Assembly: GCA_900540685.1 (NCBI GenBank)
Contig: UQGS01000019.1
Coordinates: 1 to 36,614 of the forward strand
DNA: 36,614 nucleotides
Origin: an uncultured Catenibacterium sp.
GTDB lineage: Bacteria > Bacillota_I > Bacilli_A > Erysipelotrichales > Coprobacillaceae
Reading direction: 5' to 3'
This document shows, one piece after another, positions 31,342 through 36,614 of the stretch. The translations under genes were made by a program, and so were the position numbers. Below the pieces are notes generated by a model. It searched no databases and had not been told where the DNA came from. It was given only the letters and a program-made list of their open reading frames with translations. Position 1 is the stretch's first letter; each line of letters begins with the position of its first letter.

Positions 31342-31392
31342 TGTCAAGTATTTTTGTTTTCTACTTGACATATTATATGTATGATCTACAAT
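31342..31392 (+). promoter_or_regulatory. abiE promoter with a second inverted repeat
   Basis: TGTCAAGTA (31342-31350) and TACTTGACA (31362-31370) are perfect inverted repeats with an 11-base spacer. The right arm contains the -35 TTGACA (31365-31370), and TACAAT (31387-31392) follows after 16 bases as -10. A regulator bound here would block the promoter. Confidence 0.55.
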
Positions 31393-31411
31393 GACATTGT
31401 GGAGGTGTCAT
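31391..31411 (+). promoter_or_regulatory. Hairpin around the abiEi ribosome binding site
   Basis: ATGACA (31391-31396) pairs with TGTCAT (31406-31411) and places GGAGG in the loop, directly before ATG 31412. If the start predicted from TACAAT is right (near 31399), the left arm would not be in the mRNA, so a translational role is doubtful. Confidence 0.3.
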
Positions 31412-32113
31412 ATGAATAGTTACGCAAATTATATAGAGACAATAATTGAACATGAACCTGAGAATAAACTTTTAGAAGCAAGTGCTTTATATAGCCAATC
31501 ATTTAGTACGATTCCTGAAATGACTTATTATAAAACCTTAGAAAGAATGTGCAAGAAAGGTATACTTGTACATCTTACAAAAGGTTTATATTATAGACCA
31601 AAAAATACACGTTTTGGCACAGTTCCAATTAGTGAAAAAGATATTGTCGATCATTATATACAAGATGATCAAGGAATTGTAATTGGATATAGACTTTTTA
31701 ATCAAAAAGGTTTAACTACACAAATCAGTAAACGTGTTGAAGTTCTTTCATCTGCTGTACCAGGTAAAAAGAAAAATATTCATAATGTATATGTGATGAA
31801 TATTAGTATTTCTCTAACACCTGAAACAATTCCTATTATTGAAACTTTAGAAATTCTTCAAAATTATAAGTCTATTGAAGATATCAATGACACTGCACTA
31901 GCTGCATATATGAAAGACTTCGCAATAGAATATTCTGACGAAGCTACAGTATATGTTCTTAAAAATAGAAAGTATAAGAAGTCGACCATCGCCTTTTTGG
32001 AAAGTTTTCTAAACTACTTTAAGGTTGAAAATACTTTAAATCAGTTCTTGTCATCGCTCTCATCATATGCTATTCCGGATATGGAGGAATTCTATGAATC
32101 TACACAAACATAA
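31412..32113 (+). CDS. abiEi: AbiEi-like antitoxin (DUF6088 type)
   Basis: This 233-residue protein has an N-terminal winged helix (YSQSFSTIPEMTYYKTLERM, then CKKGILVHLTKGLYYRPKN) and a C-terminal domain, as in the antitoxins of AbiE type IV systems. These proteins repress their own operon and neutralise the nucleotidyltransferase toxin without binding it. GGAGGTG stands before ATG 31412. The gene overlaps the toxin by 20 bases. The region Lys-Gly-(Leu)-Tyr-Tyr-(Arg/Lys) after the helix is typical of this family. Two inverted repeats in its promoter fit autoregulation. The assignment rests on family features and on the toxin partner. Confidence 0.8.
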   Translation: MNSYANYIETIIEHEPENKLLEASALYSQSFSTIPEMTYYKTLERMCKKGILVHLTKGLYYRPKNTRFGTVPISEKDIVDHYIQDDQGIVIGYRLFNQKGLTTQISKRVEVLSSAVPGKKKNIHNVYVMNISISLTPETIPIIETLEILQNYKSIEDINDTALAAYMKDFAIEYSDEATVYVLKNRKYKKSTIAFLESFLNYFKVENTLNQFLSSLSSYAIPDMEEFYESTQT

Positions 32114-33014
32114 GCAAGAATTTGAAGATTTGATTACTATCGTTGCCAATTATATAGGAATTCCTGTTGATGCAGTTCGAAGAGATTACTATATTGTTCT
32201 AATAATGCAAAATCTACAAAATAGCGAATATGCTGAAAAATGTGTATTTAAAGGTGGAACATCCCTTAGCAAATGTTATCCTGGATCTATAAATCGATTC
32301 TCAGAAGATATAGATTTAACATTCATGCCTGCTGAAGATATGAATAATAAAAAATATAGTAAAGCCTTAAAACAGATTGAAAATACAATTACAACTGGTT
32401 TTTTCATAGAGAAAATAGGAGCTGAACGTAATGATAGAAATAAGAGTGCATATGTCTGGCCTGAAAATGAAAAGAAAGAAATCTGTCAAATTAAATTAGA
32501 AATTGGCTCTAGCGTTAGACCAGATCCCTTTTCAAAGAAAAGTATGAAAACTTATATTCAAGAATATCTCGAAGAAAAAGGCATGCAAGATATTATAGTG
32601 GAATTTAATTTAGAAGAAGTTAAGGTAAATACTCTTGATATTACACGAACTTTTCTTGATAAAGTAATGTCTGTAAAAAGACATGCAATCTGCGGAACTT
32701 TACCTAGAAAAGTGCGTCATATATATGATGTTACAATGCTTTTTAAACGTGATGATATTCAAGATTTCCTGAAAGACACTGAAAAATTAAAATATCTTCT
32801 AAAACTCACAAAAGAAACAGATAGTTATTATTTACAAAAGCGTAATATTTCTCAAGAGTATGATCCATTGGGTGCGTATGCATTCGGAACATGGAAGCAT
32901 TATTTTAATGATGAAATTCGTCGCCGATATGAGACACTTCATGAAGACCTGCTCTATACTCATGATTGTCAGAATTTCGATAATGCTATTAAAGTATTTG
33001 AATTAATCAACTAG
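32094..33014 (+). CDS. abiEii: AbiEii-type nucleotidyltransferase toxin
   Basis: This 306-residue protein carries the nucleotidyltransferase signature of AbiEii toxins: KGGTSLSKCY followed by RFSEDIDLTF (GGTS-SK with DxD-like DID). The later family motifs are a lysine-rich TFLDKVMSVKRHA and RHIYDVTMLF. Family members such as MenT transfer nucleotides to tRNA acceptor ends and stop growth; AbiE also protects against some phages. GGAGG lies 6 bases before ATG 32094, inside the antitoxin gene. All core motifs look intact. It ends at a terminator, so the two genes form a closed unit between metG and the aldehyde dehydrogenase. Confidence 0.85.
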   Translation: MNLHKHKQEFEDLITIVANYIGIPVDAVRRDYYIVLIMQNLQNSEYAEKCVFKGGTSLSKCYPGSINRFSEDIDLTFMPAEDMNNKKYSKALKQIENTITTGFFIEKIGAERNDRNKSAYVWPENEKKEICQIKLEIGSSVRPDPFSKKSMKTYIQEYLEEKGMQDIIVEFNLEEVKVNTLDITRTFLDKVMSVKRHAICGTLPRKVRHIYDVTMLFKRDDIQDFLKDTEKLKYLLKLTKETDSYYLQKRNISQEYDPLGAYAFGTWKHYFNDEIRRRYETLHEDLLYTHDCQNFDNAIKVFELIN

Positions 33015-33058
33015 CTATTTAGTTCAATAGGAGAGTAAAAAAACCAAATTTTTCCAAC

Positions 33059-33086
33059 AAGAAGCTACTAATCGGCTTCTTTTTTA
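33059..33086 (+). terminator. Terminator of abiE operon
   Basis: AAGAAGC (33059-33065) pairs with GCTTCTT (33075-33081), and five more bases of T-run follow. Confidence 0.75.
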
Positions 33087-33299
33087 ATCCAGATAACACT
33101 AACATCAAAAGCAACTTTTCTTTCAATCATCTTACAATAATAAAGTTAATAAAAAACTCTTTTCCACATAAATTTCTTATCTTATTCACATTGAATTCAT
33201 GTATTATATCTAGTATGTTTTTTGAATTATGTGAATTATATTCGTCTGTTGTATTAGAATGTGAAAGGTACTAGAATACTAAAGAAGGAAGTGATAGAT

Positions 33300-34670
33300 A
33301 TGGATTTAGAAAAAGTATTTAATGATCAGAAAACGTATTATGACACATTAATGACTAGAGATGTAAGTTTAAGAATAGATGCAATTAAACGTGTTAAGTT
33401 ATGGATTAAAGACCATATGGACTTAATAGAAGATGCTTTAGAGAAAGATTTAGGTAAATCTAGAGGGGAATCCTATATGACAGAAATAGGACTCACTCTT
33501 GAAGCCTGTACATATACATTAAAGAATATTAAGAAATGGGTAAAGAAAGAAAAGGTAAAGACACCAATTCATCAGTTCTTTTCTCGTTCTTATACGATTT
33601 ATGAACCTTATGGTGTAACACTTATTATTTCTCCTTGGAACTATCCATTCCTACTTGCGATAGAACCACTTATCGGTACTATTGCAGCAGGGAACTGCGC
33701 AATTGTGAAACCAAGTGAACAGACACCACATACTTCCGCGATTGTAGCGCAGCTCATTAATACATGTTTTGATAAAGGACATGCCTATTGTGCTGAGGGT
33801 GGTTTAGAGGTTTCTAAGGAACTTGTAGATTTACCATTTGATTATATTTTCTTTACTGGTGGTAAGAAAGCAGGAAGAGAAATCTATATGAAGGCAGCAG
33901 AAACATTAACACCTGTGACATTAGAACTAGGTGGTAAGTCTCCTGTTATTTTAACTGATATGATTCCTATGGAGATTGCTGCGAAACGTATTATATTTGG
34001 TAAGTTCTTGAATGCTGGTCAGACTTGTATTGCGCCTGATTATATATTAATCAAAGATAGTATGAAAGCGGCCTTTATTGATTATGCCGCAGAATATATT
34101 AAGCAATTCTTTGGTGAACATCCATTAGAAAGCGAAAACTTATGTAAGATCATCAATAAAGACCAGTTTGATCGTTTAAAGAAGCTCTTAGAGAATCAGG
34201 ATATTCTTATTGGTGGAGAAGTAGATGAAGAACACTTAAAGATTGCACCTACTATTGTAGATGGTGTGACATATGATAATCCTTTAATGGAAGAAGAAAT
34301 CTTTGGACCTATTCTTCCACTTGTAGAATACAATAGAATAGAAGAAGCGATTCAATATATTAATAGTCATGATAAGCCTCTTGCCCTCTATTTATTCTCT
34401 AATGACTCATATCATGCCAATAAGATTTTAGATTTATGTAGCTTTGGTGATGCATGTATTAATGATACAGTGAGTCATTTTGCGACTAATACACTCCCAT
34501 TTGGTGGTGTAGGTGCAAGTGGTATTGGTTATTATCATGGTAAGTTTACTTTTGAGACATTCTCTCATCGTCGTTCTGTATTACATAAGAGTACACGTAT
34601 TGATTTACCATTTAGATATTATCCACTTACTGATGATAAAATGAAGTGGATCAAACGTTTCTTAAAGTAA
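33300..34670 (+). CDS. Aldehyde dehydrogenase (ALDH3-like)
   Basis: This 456-residue NAD(P)-dependent dehydrogenase oxidises aldehydes to acids. The catalytic cysteine is Cys243 in NAGQTCIAPDY and the general base is Glu209 in LELGGKSP. The cofactor region has SPWNYPFLL and FFTGGKKAGREI. The short length and the C-terminal FETFSHRRSVLHK favour the ALDH3 class, which takes medium and long-chain or aromatic aldehydes; the substrate cannot be told. ATG 33300 is chosen because AAGGAAGTGAT stands just before it. Upstream, ATTCACAT (33184) and ATGTGAAT (33229) form an inverted repeat of unknown meaning. It is a single-gene unit. Confidence 0.9.
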   Translation: MDLEKVFNDQKTYYDTLMTRDVSLRIDAIKRVKLWIKDHMDLIEDALEKDLGKSRGESYMTEIGLTLEACTYTLKNIKKWVKKEKVKTPIHQFFSRSYTIYEPYGVTLIISPWNYPFLLAIEPLIGTIAAGNCAIVKPSEQTPHTSAIVAQLINTCFDKGHAYCAEGGLEVSKELVDLPFDYIFFTGGKKAGREIYMKAAETLTPVTLELGGKSPVILTDMIPMEIAAKRIIFGKFLNAGQTCIAPDYILIKDSMKAAFIDYAAEYIKQFFGEHPLESENLCKIINKDQFDRLKKLLENQDILIGGEVDEEHLKIAPTIVDGVTYDNPLMEEEIFGPILPLVEYNRIEEAIQYINSHDKPLALYLFSNDSYHANKILDLCSFGDACINDTVSHFATNTLPFGGVGASGIGYYHGKFTFETFSHRRSVLHKSTRIDLPFRYYPLTDDKMKWIKRFLK

Positions 34671-34709
34671 TACTTACGAACACTTAATGTGAGTGTGATT
34701 TCTTCTTAA

Positions 34710-34747
34710 CCCTTTCTTTACTATACTGAGTGTAGTAAAAGAAAGGG
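34710..34747 (+). promoter_or_regulatory. Long hairpin covering the RBS of tiny peptide 1
   Basis: CCCTTTCTTTACTATA pairs with TGTAGTAAAAGAAAGGG with one bulged A and one G-U pair. The 3' arm contains AAAGGG, the ribosome binding site of the peptide at 34756, so the fold would hide it. It has no T-run and is a poor terminator. The stretch 34671-34755 otherwise shows only a weak hairpin after the dehydrogenase. Confidence 0.55.
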
Positions 34748-34755
34748 TGATGGAT

Positions 34756-34839
34756 ATGAAGTACAATTTATATTGGTTAGGTTCAAAATTAGTTGCTGTT
34801 ATGATTATGGGCACTATACTTCTATCTGCCACTCATTGA
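34756..34839 (+). CDS. Tiny membrane peptide 1
   Basis: ATG 34756 opens a 27-residue peptide, MKYNLYWLGSKLVAVMIMGT then ILLSATH, with one membrane segment (about residues 10-24). GAAAGGGTGAT is its ribosome binding site, and a strong terminator follows (34847-34873), so it is a self-contained unit. It is a clear relative of the peptide at 34961: both read M-(K/R)-Y-x-x-x-W-x-x-S-K-(L/I) and then a hydrophobic run. The RBS-masking hairpin resembles those of type I toxins, but no antisense promoter was found. Function unknown. Confidence 0.6.
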   Translation: MKYNLYWLGSKLVAVMIMGTILLSATH

Positions 34840-34846
34840 TTGTAAG

Positions 34847-34874
34847 CTAGAGATTCATTTCTCTAGTTTTTTTA
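34847..34874 (+). terminator. Terminator of tiny peptide 1
   Basis: CTAGAGA (34847-34853) pairs with TCTCTAG (34860-34866), and eight T's follow. Confidence 0.85.
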
Positions 34875-34960
34875 CTTAATATTCATTTATTCTTCTCCTT
34901 GTGATGATATTTGTATATCTCTTCTTATTCTATACTAAATGCATAAAGGAGAGAGGAACA

Positions 34961-35053
34961 ATGAGATACGAAATTGCTTGGGCAGTATCTAAGATTATCT
35001 GTGTGTTAATCTTATTTGCCATCACCATGTATGCTGGTTATTCAGTTCGTTAA
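34961..35053 (+). CDS. Tiny membrane peptide 2
   Basis: ATG 34961 opens a 30-residue peptide, MRYEIAWAVSKIICVLILFA then ITMYAGYSVR, with one membrane segment (about residues 10-26) and a basic end. AAAGGAGAGAGGAACA gives a strong ribosome binding site. The stop codon lies in the loop/stem of its own terminator. It is a paralog of the peptide at 34756, and each is its own short transcription unit, so they do not form a simple operon. No homolog comes to mind. The stretch 34875-34960 holds only its likely promoter (TATACT near 34931). Confidence 0.6.
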   Translation: MRYEIAWAVSKIICVLILFAITMYAGYSVR

Positions 35054-35065
35054 TCAGCATTTTTT
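35033..35065 (+). terminator. Terminator of tiny peptide 2
   Basis: GCTGGTTA (35033-35040) pairs with TAATCAGC (35051-35058) with one G-U pair, followed by ATTTTTT. The stem overlaps the last codons of the peptide gene. Confidence 0.7.
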
Positions 35066-35103
35066 ACTTAATTTCATGTATAATAATACATGAGGTGAAT
35101 AAA

Positions 35104-35895
35104 ATGGGTGAATATGATAAGTATTTTAATAAGGATCTTCATAAAGATTTAAATAAGAATTCCCATATTAAACATGTTATTGCAGTAACGAGTGGTAAGG
35201 GTGGTGTAGGTAAGAGCTTAATGACATCATTACTTGCAGTTATGATGAACCGTATTGGTTATAATGTAGGTATTCTAGATGCGGATATTACAGGACCTTC
35301 TATTCCTCAGGCTTTTGGTTTGACTGAAAAGCTTTATGGATGTGATAAAGGTATCATTCCTGCCAAAACACGTACAAGTATTAAGATTGTTTCTTTAAAC
35401 TTAATGCTGGATAATCCTACTGATCCTGTTGTATGGAGAGGAAGCTTAATATCTAATACAGTCACTCAGTTCTGGACTGATGTCTACTGGGGTGAGTTAG
35501 ATTATTTATTTGTAGATATGCCTCCAGGAACTGGAGATGTTCCTCTAACAGTCTTCCAATCTCTTCCTGTAGATGGTATTATAACGGTGTCTTCACCACA
35601 GGAACTGGTCAGCATGGTTGTAGAAAAATCAGTGAATATGGCACAGATGATGAATATTCCTATTCTAGGTCTTGTTGAGAATATGAGTTACTATATCTGT
35701 CCTGATTGTGGACATAAACATTATTTATTTGGTGAAAGTCATATAGATGAGATTGCGAAGAAGTTTAATATTTCTACTGTATGTCGTTTACCAATGGATC
35801 CTGCGATTACTAAAGTAGTAGATGCAGGTCTTATTGAAACAATTACACAGATGGAACTTATGCCTATAGTGAATGAATTAATAAAGGAGGAGTAA
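35104..35895 (+). CDS. mrp: Mrp/NBP35-family iron-sulfur carrier ATPase
   Basis: This 263-residue cytoplasmic P-loop ATPase carries [4Fe-4S] clusters to target proteins. The deviant Walker A is SGKGGVGKS (residues 30-38), followed by the family motif LDADITGPSIPQAFG (58-72) and DMPPGTGD. The cluster-bridging cysteines are Cys199 and Cys202 in YICPDCG. The N-terminal domain found in some Mrp proteins is missing, which is usual for clostridial forms. GAGGTG stands 7 bases before ATG 35104. It lies 3 bases before the Dabb gene, with which it shares an operon. It fits an organism with many Fe-S enzymes. Confidence 0.92.
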   Translation: MGEYDKYFNKDLHKDLNKNSHIKHVIAVTSGKGGVGKSLMTSLLAVMMNRIGYNVGILDADITGPSIPQAFGLTEKLYGCDKGIIPAKTRTSIKIVSLNLMLDNPTDPVVWRGSLISNTVTQFWTDVYWGELDYLFVDMPPGTGDVPLTVFQSLPVDGIITVSSPQELVSMVVEKSVNMAQMMNIPILGLVENMSYYICPDCGHKHYLFGESHIDEIAKKFNISTVCRLPMDPAITKVVDAGLIETITQMELMPIVNELIKEE

Positions 35896-35898
35896 GAA

Positions 35899-36183
35899 AT
35901 GATTCAGCACGTTGTTGTATGGAAATTTAAAGAAGGTACAGAAGATCTACAGAATCAGTTTGTAGAAGGATTAAAAGGACTTGTAGGACAGATTGATGTC
36001 ATCCGTTCTTTACATGTAGGTAGAAATGAAAATCCTAATGAAACATTTGATGTTTCATTAGTTATGGAATTTGATAATATGGAAGATTTATCAAGCTATG
36101 CGAATGATCCTAGACATTTAGCTGTTGCGAAAATTGCGAAGGAAAATGCGGAAGTAAGAGCTTGTGTAGACTTCACTATCTAG
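35899..36183 (+). CDS. Dabb-domain (stress-responsive alpha/beta barrel) protein
   Basis: This 94-residue protein has the dimeric ferredoxin-like barrel of the Dabb family: an N-terminal QHVVVWKFKEG strand, the LHVGRNENPNETFDVSLVME middle, and YANDPRHLAVA near the end. The family has no single role; members range from polyketide cyclases to uncharacterised stress proteins. The ribosome binding site AAGGAGG overlaps the end of mrp. It ends at a clear terminator, so mrp and this gene form a two-gene unit. Confidence 0.85.
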   Translation: MIQHVVVWKFKEGTEDLQNQFVEGLKGLVGQIDVIRSLHVGRNENPNETFDVSLVMEFDNMEDLSSYANDPRHLAVAKIAKENAEVRACVDFTI

Positions 36184-36187
36184 TATG

Positions 36188-36214
36188 ACTCAGGAATTAT
36201 CCTGAGTTTTTTTA
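36188..36214 (+). terminator. Terminator of mrp-Dabb operon
   Basis: ACTCAGGA (36188-36195) pairs perfectly with TCCTGAGT (36200-36207), and six T's follow. Confidence 0.85.
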
Positions 36215-36280
36215 TTTACATATCTATTACACAATTTTCGTTATATAATATAATTATCATGTTTGACGGAGGATTATATT

Positions 36281-36614
36281 ATGAATACAGCTTTAGTAAT
36301 TATGGCTGCTGGTATTGGTTCACGTTTTGGCGGTGGAATCAAGCAGCTAGAACCTGTAGGCCCTAATGGTGAAATTATTATGGATTATTCTATCCATGAT
36401 GCAATCGCCGCAGGTTTCAACAAAATTATCTTTATTATCCGTAAGGATATTGAAGAAGACTTCAGAGAAGTTATTGGGAATCGTATTGAAGAAGTCGCTA
36501 AGAAGTATGATGTAGAAATTGCTTATGCATTTCAGGATTTAAAGGCATTACCAAAAGGAATTGAATGTCCTGAAGGACGTACTAAGCCTTGGGGTACTGG
36601 ACAGGCAGTTCTTG
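36281..36614 (+). CDS. Sugar-nucleotide type nucleotidyltransferase (partial, 3' end beyond window)
   Basis: The first 111 codons show an NTP_transferase fold: LVIMAAGIGSRFGGGIKQLE (residues 5-24) is the nucleotide-binding loop with its catalytic Arg and Lys. The pattern is MAAGxGSRFGG rather than the GGxGTRL of GalU/RfbA. GRTKPWGTGQAVL (about 99-111) is the GTG-A nucleotide-base motif. GGAGG lies 9 bases before ATG 36281. It has its own promoter region (TATAAT in 36246-36256). The sugar or alcohol phosphate used cannot be told from this part. Confidence 0.8.
   Translation, partial: MNTALVIMAAGIGSRFGGGIKQLEPVGPNGEIIMDYSIHDAIAAGFNKIIFIIRKDIEEDFREVIGNRIEEVAKKYDVEIAYAFQDLKALPKGIECPEGRTKPWGTGQAVL

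Noticed and set aside
1..36614. tRNA, rRNA, insertion sequence or prophage genes
   Set aside because: I looked for tRNA-like folds next to repeats, transposase or integrase motifs and terminal inverted repeats, and saw none that could be supported by reading alone.

Overview
The window looks like a chromosomal stretch of a low-GC, anaerobic, gut-type Bacillota. It most resembles the Erysipelotrichia (Catenibacterium-like, but the genus is a guess). The reasons are the AT-rich base use, the strong AGGAGG-type ribosome binding sites, a T-box on metG, an oxygen-sensitive class III ribonucleotide reductase, a large 2-hydroxyacyl-CoA dehydratase activase-like protein, and the order rsmA-ispE-glmU-prs, which is a version of the Bacillus order. 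No rRNA, tRNA, CRISPR array or insertion sequence was seen.

Layout. 1-2.4 kb: galM-galK on the minus strand. 2.7-3.8 kb: a small membrane protein gene, then a tandem pair of tiny-peptide loci with every part of an Fst/par-type type I toxin-antitoxin module. 3.8-7.9 kb: minus-strand housekeeping operon rsmA-ispE-glmU-prs. 8-9.6 kb: niaR, a small membrane protein and a PadR/HAAS pair. 9.65-14.75 kb: a minus-strand operon of the 1408-residue activase-like protein, a small unknown protein and rnmV. 15-18.3 kb: accessory region with fic (frameshifted), an AAA ATPase, an EFR1 ferredoxin-flavodoxin, and the remains of a lipoprotein gene and of a plus-strand gene. 18.3-19.9 kb: operon of NrdI-like flavodoxin, DUF3793 and yggS behind two matching palindromes. 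20-22.3 kb: a secreted protein with two tandem small membrane proteins, divergent from a second PadR/HAAS pair. 22.4-25.9 kb: a MarR-NrdG fusion and nrdD with a glutaredoxin-like tail. 26.1-29 kb: two tandem large helix-turn-helix proteins. 29-31.2 kb: metG with its T-box leader. 31.2-33.1 kb: an AbiE-type toxin-antitoxin operon with a repeat-rich promoter. 33.3-36.6 kb: aldehyde dehydrogenase, two paralogous tiny membrane peptides, Mrp ATPase, a Dabb protein and the start of a nucleotidyltransferase.

Themes. Tandem duplication recurs at every scale: 11, 21, 23 and 26 bp repeats, a 57 bp promoter duplication that cut short a padR gene, a 301 bp toxin module, a 259 bp membrane-protein gene, and a 1.4 kb HTH gene. 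The points most worth following are the type I toxin-antitoxin pair near 3.1-3.7 kb, the MarR-NrdG fusion, the frameshifted fic gene, and the two tiny peptides near 34.8 kb. All functional statements rest on reading the sequence and on family knowledge; no database search was run.
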